A stretch of 64,000 bases of DNA from Streptomyces tateyamensis (GCF_003205575.1 NZ_PYBW01000039.1:85406-149405); one strand, 5' to 3'; positions 52,426 through 61,951 are shown, counted from the stretch's first letter. Program-made: numbers and translations. Notes: generated by a model not told the origin, from the sequence alone.

Positions 52426-53586
52426 TCAGGAGGCTTTCGCTGTGCGCCGACGGACGACGAAGAATCCCACACTGATCAGCGTCAGCCCGACGAGGACGCC
52501 GCCGATCGTGATCTCGGTGGGGCTCGGCCCGTGTGCGCTGCCGCCGATACCGGTGCCCACACCGCCGACCGGGGGACGGCCGCCGCCACCCGGCGCACCA
52601 CCACCCGACGCGCCGGCGGTTGTTCCGCCGGTCGCGCCGGCCGTCGTACCGCCCGTCCCACCAGCGGTCGTACCGGCCGTCGTGCCACCGGTCGTGCCAG
52701 CTGTAGTCCCGGAGGTCCCACCCGAGCCGCCGGTCGTACCCGCCGTCCCGCCGCCGGTCGTACCGGCGGTGCCGCCAGCCGTCCCGCCGGTGCCTCCGGT
52801 CGTTCCGGCCGTGGTTCCGGCGGTCGTACCAGCCGTCGTACCGCCCGTTGAGCAGGTCTCCCGGGTGATGACGTTGGTGTCCAAGGTGACCGACCCGTTG
52901 CGGGCCAGTGCCCGGCCGTCGATGGTCGCGCCGGTGGTGACCGAGATCGATGTCAGCGCCATGATGGTGCCGACGAAGGTGGAGTTGGTCCCGATCGTGG
53001 CCGAGCTGCCGACCTTCCAGAAGACGTTGCACGGTGCGGCGCCGTTGACCAGGAGCACTCGACTGGCCGAGGCCGTCGTCAGCGTCGAGCCGACCTGGAA
53101 GATGAAGACCGCATTGGGGTCACCGTGGGCGTCGAGCGTGAGCGTGCCCGTGAGCCCGATCAGTGAGGAGGCGGTGTAGACGCCGGGGCTCAAGGTCTGG
53201 CCGCCGAGGTCACCCGAGATGCTGGCATCCGAGGCCTGACCGGCCGCGTTGTTGTACGCCGTGGTCAGGTCGGTCTGGGCCTGCAGCGCGACGGCATCGG
53301 CGGAGTGGACGACGCCGTTCACCGTGCCGGGGGGAAACCCGGTCACCGAAGTCCCTGGACTCACACCGAGGTTCCCGTTGATCGTGCTCGGGCCGGTGTT
53401 CGTGACGGACTGGCCCGCCAGAACCGCGAAACTGCTGGCAGTTCCGAGAGGAACGGCGACGCCGATCGCCTGTGCAGGGGTCGGTACCGCCGTCATCCCG
53501 GCGACCGAAAGTGCGAGCGTGAGGGCCGCAGCCGCCAACCTGGTGATTCCGCGCCGTCTGAGCGCGCCCGGGGCATTCGATTTCAT
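52426..53586 (-). CDS. Ice-binding-type (DUF3494) surface protein
   Basis: 386 aa. A signal peptide (AALTLALSVAGMTAVPTPAQA, cut ~40) is followed by a DUF3494 domain (~42-240: LGTASSFAVLAGQSVTNTGP, TINGNLGVSPGTS, GQTLSPGVYTASSLIGL, NVFWKVGSSATIGTNSTFVG). A Gly/Thr linker (~247-345) of TTAGTTGG repeats leads to a C-terminal membrane segment (~362-378) and RRR tail, without LPXTG. Family members bind ice or adhere at surfaces. The ATG at 53584-53586 has AGGTG nearby. Confidence 0.85.
   Translation of the reverse strand: MKSNAPGALRRRGITRLAAAALTLALSVAGMTAVPTPAQAIGVAVPLGTASSFAVLAGQSVTNTGPSTINGNLGVSPGTSVTGFPPGTVNGVVHSADAVALQAQTDLTTAYNNAAGQASDASISGDLGGQTLSPGVYTASSLIGLTGTLTLDAHGDPNAVFIFQVGSTLTTASASRVLLVNGAAPCNVFWKVGSSATIGTNSTFVGTIMALTSISVTTGATIDGRALARNGSVTLDTNVITRETCSTGGTTAGTTAGTTAGTTGGTGGTAGGTAGTTGGGTAGTTGGSGGTSGTTAGTTGGTTAGTTAGGTGGTTAGATGGTTAGASGGGAPGGGGRPPVGGVGTGIGGSAHGPSPTEITIGGVLVGLTLISVGFFVVRRRTAKAS
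52604..52850. repeat. Tandem GGTTAGTT-coding repeat in the ice-binding gene
   Basis: Short units coding for GGT, TAG and TTG triplets repeat across ~80 codons with exact blocks of CCGGTCGTACC-type sequence. Prone to length change by slippage; gives a stalk between the surface domain and membrane anchor. Confidence 0.7.
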
Positions 53587-54343
53587 CGAAGCACCTAGCT
53601 CCTTCAGGAGAGTCCAATGGAAGTAGTGCGATCGACCGGAAAGATCCACGTCTCATCCGCGGCAGCTTCACTAGGAGAATCAAAGAAGCGGAGGCATGCC
53701 TCAAGCCATCCTTGCGGATATAGATCGCATACGAATTATTTTATTCCTGCCCATGGTGCTTCACCTGTCGTTGAGGTCGGCGCAAACGGGTGATTCCGGT
53801 AGGACTTTCCTTTTTGGGGCAGGAGGAGCGCTCGACGGTTGGATGGAAGTCGGGGCGCGAGTCCCCTGGTATGCCCGTGGCCCGGCGCCCGCCGAGGGTG
53901 CACCGCTCGACGTGGCCGCAGCGGCGTCGCCGCCGTTGGGCGAGGGGACCGGTGTCGTTCTCCCGTCCATGGGTGCCATGCTCCATGACGAAGGCTCATC
54001 ATTCGTCTACGACATGCCGCCGGTCATCGGCCCCTGGTGCGTACTGACCACGGACCTGCGGAAATAGCCAGACATATCATCACTCTTTCGGCTTGGTGGT
54101 GGCTCACAGGCGGATCGGGGGTGGGTGACACGATGAACGGAAACTCGGAGGCCGACGCCAGGCGGGACAAGCCTCTGGGGCCGTGCATCGGGCCGGTCGG
54201 ATCTCCCGGCCGCACCCAGAGGTCTCGACCGCCGGGCGCGGGCCCTCGTACCGTCGGTTCCGGGCCGCCGCGGCCGAGGAACGTCAGCGGCCGCTTCCCG
54301 AAGGCGTGGCGAGCCGGTCAGTGCCCAGGCTGAGGAGGCGGCA
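53587..54343. other. Long intergenic region, ice-binding gene to sortase
   Basis: 757 bases with no supported gene; several frames are open only by composition. It holds a GAGGCATGCCTC palindrome (53691-53702) and an AT-rich stretch (53725-53750), likely promoter sites for the minus-strand surface protein. The sortase promoter should lie in 54070-54330. Confidence 0.5.
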
Positions 54344-55000
54344 GTGCGGGGAAACAGGCCGCTGGCGGTCATCAGCGCCGCGACGGCGCTGGCCGTTGGC
54401 ATGTGGCTCATGCGGGACGGCTCCCGGACAGAGCTTCCGCCGCAGCCCTCGGCCGCACAGGCGTTCTCGGCCACACCGGGAGCCGTCGGTCCGCCGCCGA
54501 CGTCATCTCCCGCTTCCCCACCCGCCGTCCCGGCCATGAGCGCGTCGACGCCGATCCGGATCCGCATCCCCGCCATCCGTGTCGAAGCGCGCGTCATCGC
54601 TCTTGGGCTGGACTCCTCAGACCACCTCGAAGCACCACCGGCGGACGACAACAACCTGGTCGGCTGGTACCAGGGCGGGGTGACGCCTGGACAGGCCGGC
54701 ACCGCCGTCATGGCGGGTCATGTCGACAACAAGCGCGGACTGTCCGTCTTCTACAGCCTGGGCCGCCTGCACCCGGGAGCCGAGGTGGAGATCGAGCGGA
54801 AGGACCACGCGGTGGCCGTCTTCGCCGTCGACGCCGTCGAGTTGTATCCCAAGGACCACTACCCGAGTGACAAGGTCTACGCGCAGGCCCACCGGCCGGA
54901 ACTTCGCCTCATCACCTGTGGCGGGGCCTTCTCCAAGAAGACCGGCTATCTGGGCAATGTGGTCGCGTACGCCCACCTGACAAGGACCAGACCACGCTGA
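54344..55000 (+). CDS. Class F sortase
   Basis: 218 aa starting at GTG 54344 with AGGAGG six bases upstream. An N-terminal signal anchor (VISAATALAVGMWLM), a Pro/Ser linker, and the sortase domain follow. Catalytic His in MAGHVDN and Cys in LITCGG; the Arg position is less plain. It ligates exported proteins to the cell wall, but no LPXTG-type protein is seen in this window, so the substrate is elsewhere or unusual. Confidence 0.85.
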   Translation: MRGNRPLAVISAATALAVGMWLMRDGSRTELPPQPSAAQAFSATPGAVGPPPTSSPASPPAVPAMSASTPIRIRIPAIRVEARVIALGLDSSDHLEAPPADDNNLVGWYQGGVTPGQAGTAVMAGHVDNKRGLSVFYSLGRLHPGAEVEIERKDHAVAVFAVDAVELYPKDHYPSDKVYAQAHRPELRLITCGGAFSKKTGYLGNVVAYAHLTRTRPR

Positions 55001-55043
55001 CGTCGCACACGTGGGCGGTCCAGCGCCGAGCTCTCGCGCTCTT

Positions 55044-55142
55044 TCAGACACCGCCTCGCCATTCGACCAGGAAGAGCGCCGCATCGTCGCAGGTGATCCC
55101 ACCACGCTCGCGCTTCAGCGTGTGCGAGAGCGCGCTGCTCGA
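55044..55142 (-). pseudogene. C-terminal remnant of a SpoIIE/PP2C phosphatase
   Basis: 33 codons with only the tail of the family: TLKRERGGITCDDAALFLVE, then WRGGV and a stop. The DDAALFLV strand is the last conserved motif of SpoIIE phosphatases. An in-frame stop lies just upstream and the rest of the gene is missing. Confidence 0.6.
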
Positions 55143-55152
55143 TCAAGCTCAT

Positions 55153-55445
55153 GAGTTGCCGCCCCGCCTGGTCGCTCCGCTGGTCGCGGACGCGCGGTGA
55201 CGAGGATCGGTGGCCGTAACCCGGCGCTCCTGCTGCAGGACTGCGGGCAACTGGTACGGGTACCGCTGCCCGGCCGTGGGCTGGCCGCCGGGGAGCCGGT
55301 GCCGGTCGACGGTTCCCCCGCAGGTGTGGTCTACCTGCGCGGCGTCTCAGTCGAGGCGGCGCAGGCCGACGGGGTGCGGGTGTACCTGCCGTTGCTGGAC
55401 GGCGGCGACGAGGTCGGGGTGCCGGCCCTCACGCTGGACACTGTC
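55153..55445 (+). pseudogene. N-terminal GAF remnant of a PP2C phosphatase
   Basis: ELPPRLVAPLVADAR is read up to a TGA at 55198; the next frame continues RIGGRNPALLLQDCGQLVRV and later VRVYLPLLDGGDEVGV and TLDTVDG. Together they match the GAF-like head of Streptomyces SpoIIE-type phosphatases. The catalytic domain is absent. It lies head to head with the remnant of the family's C terminus on the other strand. Confidence 0.55.
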
Positions 55446-55552
55446 GATGGCGTGCGTCGGCCCCGGCGCGTGGCTCCAGGTCGCGGGCACCTACCTGCGC
55501 AGCGGTTCCGAGTACTGACGGCGATCCCAGTCGGCGGCGGTCGCCCGGGCGC

Positions 55553-55720
55553 TCAGCGGTTCGCGGACTGGCCTCCGCGCCGGAACCGGATGGCGGAGAG
55601 GGCCAGCGCGATGATCAGTACGGCGATACCTATGAACAGCAGATAGAGCAGGCCATGGGCGACGACGCCGACCAGCCCGAGCACGATCGCCGCGATGATC
55701 AGGAAGAACACGAGTGCCAT
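55553..55720 (-). CDS. Small hydrophobic membrane protein
   Basis: 55 aa from the ATG at 55718-55720 with AAGGAG eight bases upstream. Almost all of it is two hydrophobic stretches (VFFLIIAAIVLGLVGVVA, LLYLLFIGIAVLIIALAL) with a short RFRRGG end. Common small-protein type in Streptomyces; function unknown. Confidence 0.65.
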   Translation of the reverse strand: MALVFFLIIAAIVLGLVGVVAHGLLYLLFIGIAVLIIALALSAIRFRRGGQSANR

Positions 55721-55952
55721 GTCGGTCTCCTTCGAGGTAGGTCCGAGGCCACCGCCGGTCCGTCGGCGGGTCGGGGCCCGCACCCCGCGTATGAGCGAGT
55801 CCGCCGGAGGCAAACCCGACGGACGTACTCTCGGCGGCCTGTTTCCGTCGGCGGGCAGAGCCGCAGCGCGGGCTGGGCTCACCGGTCGCGGTTGATGCGC
55901 TCCGCCCATACCGTCGTTTCCGGGGGCGGGACGGTTGGCACGGGAGGCCAGG

Positions 55953-56204
55953 ATGCGGCACTACCGATGGATTCTGGAGACCCAGGACGACGACGGCCAC
56001 TGGTCCCGGCAGGACGGTGCTCCCACGCAGAATCCGCTGGAGTACGAGGGGTCGCCTCAGCGGGCGGCCAACCACCTGCGGGACGTGTTCGTGCGCACGC
56101 TCTCCCAGCCTGCTCCCGGCCCCCGGGCAGTCAGGATCCGCCTCTGGGAAGGGGCCGATGCTGTCGGCGAACCCCAGGCCGAAACCGAGTGGTCACGCGA
56201 ATGA
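55953..56204 (+). CDS. Small hypothetical protein
   Basis: 83 aa from ATG 55953 with GGGAGG upstream. MRHYRWILETQDDDGHWSRQ and NHLRDVFVRTL are typical of short soluble actinomycete proteins. No recognised family or function. Confidence 0.5.
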   Translation: MRHYRWILETQDDDGHWSRQDGAPTQNPLEYEGSPQRAANHLRDVFVRTLSQPAPGPRAVRIRLWEGADAVGEPQAETEWSRE

Positions 56205-56719
56205 CGCACCCGGCCCGGCCGGTCACGGAGCGGCTCTCGTCCGCCCACTACGCGGGTGCCTGCCAGGAGGCAGCCCGGCTTCGGGCGGTATCCGCTCGTC
56301 TGCCGGCCTCACCGACGCCGTCGGCGGGTGGGCGGGTGCCACGGCCGACGGCAGGAAGTCGGAATCGGACTCCAGCTGTGCCAACCGTCCGTATCTGCAG
56401 CGAGCAGCTCGCTCGCGGTCTGGTGCCATTCTTACGGCCAGGTGCCGACCAGCACGGCTCTGGGCGGAGTGTGATCCCCGTCGAGCTCTCGACCTGTGTG
56501 AGAGTTCGGTGAGGGCCTGGGCGAAGCCCGTCGCGGTCGCTCCGTCGTGGGCGGTGAGGGTGCGGTGTTCCGAGCAACGGATGCCGTCTGCGATCTTGTG
56601 GCCGGGGCGGTAGCCGATGTGCTCCGGCAGCCAGCCGGCGCTGGCCCGCAGCTGCCCGTCGTTGTCGGGGTGGACCGGACAGCCGGCAGCCGACCGGCGG
56701 GCGGCCTGGGCGGCGTCGA
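56205..56719. other. Unassigned region between small gene and baeRF-like remnant
   Basis: 515 bases without a supported gene. On the minus strand a stretch reading HIGYRPGHKIADGIRCSEH and then TLTAHDGATATGFAQALTEL looks protein-like, but it is not bounded by a start and joins out-of-frame material. Probably more gene debris. Confidence 0.45.
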
Positions 56720-57159
56720 GCTTGCATACCGAGATGGGGCGGGCGCCGAGCCGGCGGAGCTGGGACGTGATGCGGCTGCCGATGAGGCCGCCGGCACCGG
56801 TGACCAACACGGTCCCCCAGGTCGTAAGGACCACCCGCTCGGGTAGCTCGCGAGGCAGGTACCAGATGTGGTGGCTGTCAGGGGTCACGTGGAGGACCAG
56901 GCCGTCCCGCGCGTGTCGCAGGTCGACGTCGGCAAGGGCGCGTCCCAGCTCCTGGTGCAGGGCGATGCGGTCCTGGCGGGAGATCTCCGCGTCGTTGTCG
57001 GTCCGGCTTTCGGCCTCGGCCAGGAGGTTGCAGGCGTACCGGGTCCTGGGCGTTGTCCGGCTCGCGCCGGTGGGTGGGCATCGTGAGGGAGACCACCGGG
57101 TAGGGCCGTGCGGTGCACAGCTGTTGCAGGAGGTCGGCGGTCAGCTCGTCGGTTTCCAT
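56720..57159 (-). pseudogene. Frameshifted baeRF-like gene fused to a Rossmann fragment
   Basis: ATG 57157-57159 begins METDELTADLLQQLCTARPY and VSLTMPTHRREPDNAQDPV as in Streptomyces release-factor-like (baeRF3-type) proteins. The frame breaks at about 57033, where two bases seem missing, and continues in another frame: NLLAEAESRTDNDAEISRQD and HHIWYLPRELPERVVLT. At ~56820 it switches to a dehydratase/epimerase start (TVLVTGAGGLIGSRIT). Neither gene is complete. Confidence 0.6.
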
Positions 57160-57629
57160 GGAGGGTCCTCACCGGGAGTCGCAGTGAACGGCTGAGTGGG
57201 CGACGGGCGGGCCGGCTTGTTGCTGTTCCGGCGAGGCGGTCGCTTGGGCACGTTCCCACGCTCAGCGCCCGGCAGCCCACCGCAGGTGCGTCCAGATGGC
57301 GGCCGGTGTCATTCGCTGCGGGGTGGCTGTCCCCGGACCGGGGGCGTGCCAACGTCGCGTCAACACTCCCGCGCCGGTTGCCCGGCATGGCCTCCTGCCC
57401 CCGCCTCCGGACGGGCCGGGCGGTGCCTTTGGGGTGCGTGCCGGCCGCCGGTGCCGGACACGGTTGCTGGGCCGTGCGGGTGGTGTGACGGGTACGCGGT
57501 ACTACGCGTGGTGCGATGTGGATACCAGAGAGCACCATGAGTCGTTCGATAGGCGCTGGCTGCTCCGCCCTGCGGGCGCCCGGCAGCTCTTCTCGGGCGG
57601 TATGACGGAGTCGAGCGTGGAGGCATCAC
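57160..57629. other. Upstream region of the arginine deiminase gene
   Basis: 470 bases without a supported gene. The first half is GC-rich; the last ~150 bases include GTACGCGGTACTACGC and should contain the arcA promoter. No recognisable regulator site. Confidence 0.5.
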
Positions 57630-58874
57630 ATGAGCGGTTCGGTCGGTGTGCACTCGGAGGTCGGGCGGCTGCGCAAGGTCCTGGTGTGCGCACCCGGCCT
57701 GGCACACCGTCGGCTGACCCCGACGAACTCGGATGATCTGCTGTTCGACGACGTGATGTGGGTGGAGAACGCGCAGCGCGACCACGCGGACTTCGTCAAC
57801 AAGCTCCGCGGCCGCGGAGTGGACGTCGTGGAGCTGCACGACCTGCTCGCGCAGACGATGGCGGTAACCGGCGCGCGGGACTGGTTGCTGGAACGGAAGA
57901 TCACCGTCAACGAAGTCGGCCTGGGCCTCGTTGACGGCACCCGTGCCTACCTGGAGACCCTGGCACCGAGAGAGCTGGCCGAGTTCCTGATCGGCGGTCT
58001 GGCGACCTCCGACGTGCCCGAGGACTTCCGCACCGGGTACGTCGGCCTGGCCCGGGAGTCGGCGGGGGTGCGCGAGTACCTGATGCCGCCGTTGCCGAAC
58101 ACGCTCTACACCCGCGACACCACCTGCTGGCTCTACGGCGGTCTCACCCTCAACCCGCTGTACTGGCCGGCCCGGCACGATGAAACCCTGCTCATGAAGG
58201 CGATCTACACCTTCCACCCCGAGTACAAGGACTCCACCGTTTGGTGGGGCGACCCGGAGAAGGACTGGGGCCAGGCCACCTTCGAGGGCGGCGACATCAT
58301 GCCCGTCGGCAACGGCGTCGTCCTCATGGGCATGAGCGAGCGGACCTCCCGGCAGGCGATCACGCAGGTCGCCGCCGCACTCTTCGCCCAAGGCACCGCC
58401 GAGCACGTCGTGGTCGCCGGCATGCCGAAGCTGCGGGCCGCGATGCACCTCGACACCGTGTTCACCTTCGCCGACCGCGACATCGTCACCCAGCACCCGG
58501 CGATCATGAACGCGGTGCACACCTTCTCCCTGCGCCCCTCCGACAAAGCGCCCGGGGTCGAGGTGACCGACGAAGGCAGCGCCCCGTTCACCGATGTCGT
58601 GGCGAAGGCGCTTGGCCTCAGCGGCGGCCTGCGGGTGATCGAGACCGGCGGTGACGTCTACACCTCCGAGCGCCAGCAGTGGGACAGCGGCAACAACGCC
58701 GTAGCCGTCGAACCCGGCGTCGTCTTCACCTACGACCGCAACACCACCACCAACACCCTGCTCCGCAAGGCCGGCGTCGAGGTCATCACCATCGTCGGCG
58801 CCGAGCTCGGCCGCGGGCGCGGCGGCGGCCACTGCATGACCTGCCCGATCGTCCGTGACCCCGTCGACTACTGA
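57630..58874 (+). CDS. arcA: Arginine deiminase
   Basis: 414 aa. [20 protein letters not shown] start, [21 protein letters not shown] (substrate-binding acids), MHLDTVFTF with the catalytic histidine, and nucleophile Cys402 in GGGHCMTCP. It hydrolyses arginine to citrulline and ammonia. GGAGG upstream. The arginine pathway partners arcB and arcC are absent, so it likely works in acid or starvation tolerance, linked to the transporters that follow. Confidence 0.93.
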   Translation: MSGSVGVHSEVGRLRKVLVCAPGLAHRRLTPTNSDDLLFDDVMWVENAQRDHADFVNKLRGRGVDVVELHDLLAQTMAVTGARDWLLERKITVNEVGLGLVDGTRAYLETLAPRELAEFLIGGLATSDVPEDFRTGYVGLARESAGVREYLMPPLPNTLYTRDTTCWLYGGLTLNPLYWPARHDETLLMKAIYTFHPEYKDSTVWWGDPEKDWGQATFEGGDIMPVGNGVVLMGMSERTSRQAITQVAAALFAQGTAEHVVVAGMPKLRAAMHLDTVFTFADRDIVTQHPAIMNAVHTFSLRPSDKAPGVEVTDEGSAPFTDVVAKALGLSGGLRVIETGGDVYTSERQQWDSGNNAVAVEPGVVFTYDRNTTTNTLLRKAGVEVITIVGAELGRGRGGGHCMTCPIVRDPVDY

Positions 58875-58900
58875 CGCGCCCCTCACACCCGGAGGTTCCC

Positions 58901-59554
58901 GTGTCGGAATTCCACTGGGGCCACGCCCTGCTCCTGTTCCTGGCCCTGTTCGCGCTTTACAGTCCGATCGCCGCCCTGTCCTCCTATTTGCCCTACATGG
59001 AGGGCTACACCCCCAAGGAACAGCTCAGGCTGTCCCTCGGCCTGTTCCGCAACGTCACCGTCCTCATGCTCCTCGCCCTGTGGGTGGGCGAGCCGCTACT
59101 CGAACTGCTCGGCATCAGCACCGCCGCGCTCTCCGCGACGGGCGGCATCGCGCTGATCCTGGCAGCGGTGCCGATGATGACCGGCTCCGGCTCCTCACCC
59201 CCGGCCCCCGACGGCGAGGCGGCCAGGGGCCCGAAGGCGCCGTGGCGCTCCATCGTCTTCACCCCGCTCACCTTCCCGCTCACCTTCGGAGGCACCACCT
59301 TCGGCTTCTTCGTCGCCTACCGCGCCGACGTCGCCGGGTGGAAAGCCGGCATCGCCATGACCGTCGCGGGGCTCGCCTACGCCGCCGTCACCGGCATCAC
59401 CCTCTACCTGTCCGGGCACCTGGTACGCCGCGTCTCGGCGAGCACCGCAGCGGTCCTCGACCGGGTCGCCGGCATCCTGCTCACCGCCATCGCGGTCACC
59501 CTGATCGCCAGCGGCGGCACCCGCCTGGTCGACGACGTCCTCAACTCCTTGTGA
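58901..59554 (+). CDS. MarC-family integral membrane protein
   Basis: 217 aa from GTG 58901 with GGAGG upstream. Six membrane segments; ALFALYSPIAALSSYLPYME and TFPLTFGGTTFGFFV match the MarC/UPF0056 family. Transport function is debated. Overlaps the next start by TTGTGA. Confidence 0.78.
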   Translation: MSEFHWGHALLLFLALFALYSPIAALSSYLPYMEGYTPKEQLRLSLGLFRNVTVLMLLALWVGEPLLELLGISTAALSATGGIALILAAVPMMTGSGSSPPAPDGEAARGPKAPWRSIVFTPLTFPLTFGGTTFGFFVAYRADVAGWKAGIAMTVAGLAYAAVTGITLYLSGHLVRRVSASTAAVLDRVAGILLTAIAVTLIASGGTRLVDDVLNSL

Positions 59555-60939
59555 CCAGGCACCCCACGAGCACACCACCGGTCCGGCACCGCCGACTGCA
59601 CAGGCTGCGCACCCGGCCGCTCAAGGACATCGGGCCCCGGGAAGGCGTCGCCGCTGGACGGCGCACGGCCTGGGTGCTGGGGCTGGCCCTGGACGTGGGC
59701 GAGTTGCTGCTCGCCGACGGCCAGGGCACGGAGGACGTCGAGGCCGCCATGCGCACGGTCGCCCGCCCCTTCGGCCTGGACGGCGAGCCGCAGGTCACCT
59801 TCACCATGATCGCCATCAGCCACCGCCGCTCCGAGGACGAGGGCGCGACGGTCCTGGACCGCACGGTGTGGCGGCGCGCCCCCAACTACACCCGCCTCTC
59901 CGCGACCTATACCTTCGTGGCGCAGGTCGCCGAGGGCCGGTTCGACCTGGAGCACGCCCGCCGCCGCCTGGCCGCGATCCGCCGTCGCCACCCCCCGTAC
60001 CCGAGCTGGCTGATCTCCCTGGTCGCGGGCACCCTCGCTGCGAGTGCCACCCTTCTGGTGGGCGGCAGCGCCGACGCGAAGGCCGTCATGACGTTCGCCG
60101 CGGCTTTCGTGGCCTCGTTCATCGGCGACCGCCTCGCCGGCGTGTTCTACGACCGCGGGATCCCGGAGTTCTACCAGTACGTCATCGCCGCGGCACCCGC
60201 CTCGGTCGTCGGTGTCGTCCTGGCCCTGGCCGGCGCCGGGCTGCGAGGCTCCCAGGTCATCACCGGCGGACTCTTCGCCCTGCTGCCCGGCCGCGCCCTC
60301 GTCGCCGCCGTCCAGGACGGCCTCACCGGCTTCTACCTCACCGCCGCCGCCCGCCTCGTCGAACTCCTCTACCTCATCACCGGAGTCATCCTCGGCGTCC
60401 TCGCCATCCTCCCGCTCGGCGAACTCCTCGGCGCCCACCTACGCCCCGAGGATCCCCTGGAGCGCAGCTCCGCCCCTGGGCTCCAGCTCCTGGCGGCGGC
60501 CGGACTGTCGATCTCGCTGGCTGTTCTTCTGCAGACCCCCCGCTACACGCTGCCGTTCGTCACCCTCAACGGCGCCGCCGCTTGGACCGTGTTCGGCGTG
60601 CTGACCCGTCAGCTCGACATGAGCGCGATCGCCGCGACCGGCATCGCCGCCGCCACCGCCTCACTGTTCGCCCACACCCTCTCGCGCCAGCAGAAACTGC
60701 AACCGCTGCCGCACATCAGTGCGGCCCTCGGTCCCCTGCTGCCCGGCGCCCTCACCTACACCGGCGTCCTCGCCTTCATCCAGGGCCGCCCCGCCGACGG
60801 CCTCGGCGACCTCAGCCGCGCCGCGGCCATCGCCCTCGCCCTCGCCATCGGCGTCAGCATCGGCGGCGAACTCACCCGCCAACTACGACGCGTCCCCTCC
60901 CTGCACCGCCTCGCCGCCGAACGCACCCGCAGCTACTGA
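59551..60939 (+). CDS. Threonine/serine exporter (ThrE) family protein
   Basis: 462 aa from GTG 59551. ThrE domains: a soluble N part (LDVGELLLADGQGTEDVEAA, HARRRLAAIRRRHPPYP) then about ten membrane segments in two units (~160-300 and ~315-450). Probably exports small amino acids. With arcA and marC it forms an overlapping unit for arginine or amino acid turnover. Confidence 0.85.
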   Translation: MTRHPTSTPPVRHRRLHRLRTRPLKDIGPREGVAAGRRTAWVLGLALDVGELLLADGQGTEDVEAAMRTVARPFGLDGEPQVTFTMIAISHRRSEDEGATVLDRTVWRRAPNYTRLSATYTFVAQVAEGRFDLEHARRRLAAIRRRHPPYPSWLISLVAGTLAASATLLVGGSADAKAVMTFAAAFVASFIGDRLAGVFYDRGIPEFYQYVIAAAPASVVGVVLALAGAGLRGSQVITGGLFALLPGRALVAAVQDGLTGFYLTAAARLVELLYLITGVILGVLAILPLGELLGAHLRPEDPLERSSAPGLQLLAAAGLSISLAVLLQTPRYTLPFVTLNGAAAWTVFGVLTRQLDMSAIAATGIAAATASLFAHTLSRQQKLQPLPHISAALGPLLPGALTYTGVLAFIQGRPADGLGDLSRAAAIALALAIGVSIGGELTRQLRRVPSLHRLAAERTRSY

Positions 60940-61103
60940 CCGTCGCTCAGGCCGACATCACGAATTCAGATTCAGTAGCTGACCGGGCCGGTCCAGCTCA
61001 TCCAGGGCGACCAGGCGCACTGAACTTGGCGCAGGGCGGGCGCGGATGAATGAGACCAGAACTGAGACCGCGATCTGATCCCAGCCGCCTCCTGAGGTGA
61101 GGC

Positions 61104-61460
61104 CTACGCGTCAGTGTCCTCCGGATGGCGAGTGGAGGCATAGACGAGATGGACTGTCCGACCGGGCACGTCCACGAGGTAGCGCACACGCCCGCCAGCG
61201 GTCACCTCGTACTCCCACTGTGGCAGCTCGTCGCCGCCCAGTGCTCGGGTGGCGAGGCGGCCTCGCAACCTGTGCTGCCGATCTGGGTCGCTCATGGAGA
61301 GTGGGTTGGTGCGGAGGGCTTCGAAGCAGCGGCGGGCGTTCCCTGTGGCCTCCGCGCAGAGGTCGCCCCATCCCTTGGCTGCCTCGTTCGTGGCGAACCG
61401 AAGTCGCCACTCGTCGCCGATGGGTGGCGGCGGGACATCGTCACCGCGCTTGGGGCTCAT
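61104..61460 (-). CDS. RelE-like toxin-type protein
   Basis: 118 aa. DEWRLRFATNEAAKGWGDLC and QWEYEVTAGGRVRYLVDV are RelE/ParE-like; the protein ends TVHLVYASTRHPEDTDA. Its ATG overlaps the antitoxin stop (ATGA). Likely an mRNA-cleaving toxin, but the catalytic basic set is not certain. Confidence 0.75.
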   Translation of the reverse strand: MSPKRGDDVPPPPIGDEWRLRFATNEAAKGWGDLCAEATGNARRCFEALRTNPLSMSDPDRQHRLRGRLATRALGGDELPQWEYEVTAGGRVRYLVDVPGRTVHLVYASTRHPEDTDA

Positions 61461-61918
61461 GGAGCGAGCACCTCGCCATGGTCATCGCCGGGGAGAGGTC
61501 CGGTGAGCTGTGCGGTCAGTTCGGGGTCTGCCAGGATTCTGGCGCTGGCGCGCCATTCGACGATGACGCGGTGCAGGTTGGCATGCACGTCGAGTTCCAC
61601 GGCGTCACGAGTGGCGTCCACTAGGTCGACAACGAACTCCCGCACCTCGGCGGCCGACAGGTGCCGGGTCCAAGGGAAGACCGTGGGCAGTGCGACGAGC
61701 ACTGCCCGTGCACCTTCGTCGTTGCTGATCAGCGCGGCGAACAGGCGTGCGGTGACGTCCGCAGTCTCCTCGCGCTGGCGGTCATGGCGTTCGGTCGTGA
61801 GGTAGAGGTCCTCGCCGTCGCGACGCGTGATGTGGACTCGCTGGGCGTGTTCAACGGTGTCAGCGACCCGCTTGGAGTTCTTTGACAAGTCAGAGAACGA
61901 CACGGTGAGTGTGGACAT
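61457..61918 (-). CDS. Phd/YefM-like antitoxin with C-terminal extension
   Basis: 153 aa. The first ~50 residues are Phd-like (MSTLTVSFSDLSKNSKRVAD, VHITRRDGEDLYLTTER). The remainder is a long helical extension ending ARILADPELTAQLTGPLPGD. Family members are longer than normal Phd. A 22-bp palindrome lies 11 bases upstream of the start. Confidence 0.8.
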   Translation of the reverse strand: MSTLTVSFSDLSKNSKRVADTVEHAQRVHITRRDGEDLYLTTERHDRQREETADVTARLFAALISNDEGARAVLVALPTVFPWTRHLSAAEVREFVVDLVDATRDAVELDVHANLHRVIVEWRASARILADPELTAQLTGPLPGDDHGEVLAP

Positions 61919-61929
61919 GGATTGAGGCT

Positions 61930-61951
61930 ACTTCGGAACACATTCCGAAGT
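61930..61951. promoter_or_regulatory. 22-bp operator-like palindrome of the toxin-antitoxin operon
   Basis: ACTTCGGAA and TTCCGAAGT flank CACA exactly, 11 bases before the antitoxin ATG (61916-61918). It is well placed for autorepression by the Phd-like protein. Confidence 0.65.

Noticed and set aside
53696..54067. Open frame of ~120 codons between the ice-binding and sortase genes
   Set aside because: No ribosome site, no domain, and both strands are equally open; composition explains it.
56201..56512. Frame starting with ATGA overlap after the 83-aa gene
   Set aside because: Arg/Pro-rich without any recognised pattern; overlap alone is weak evidence.
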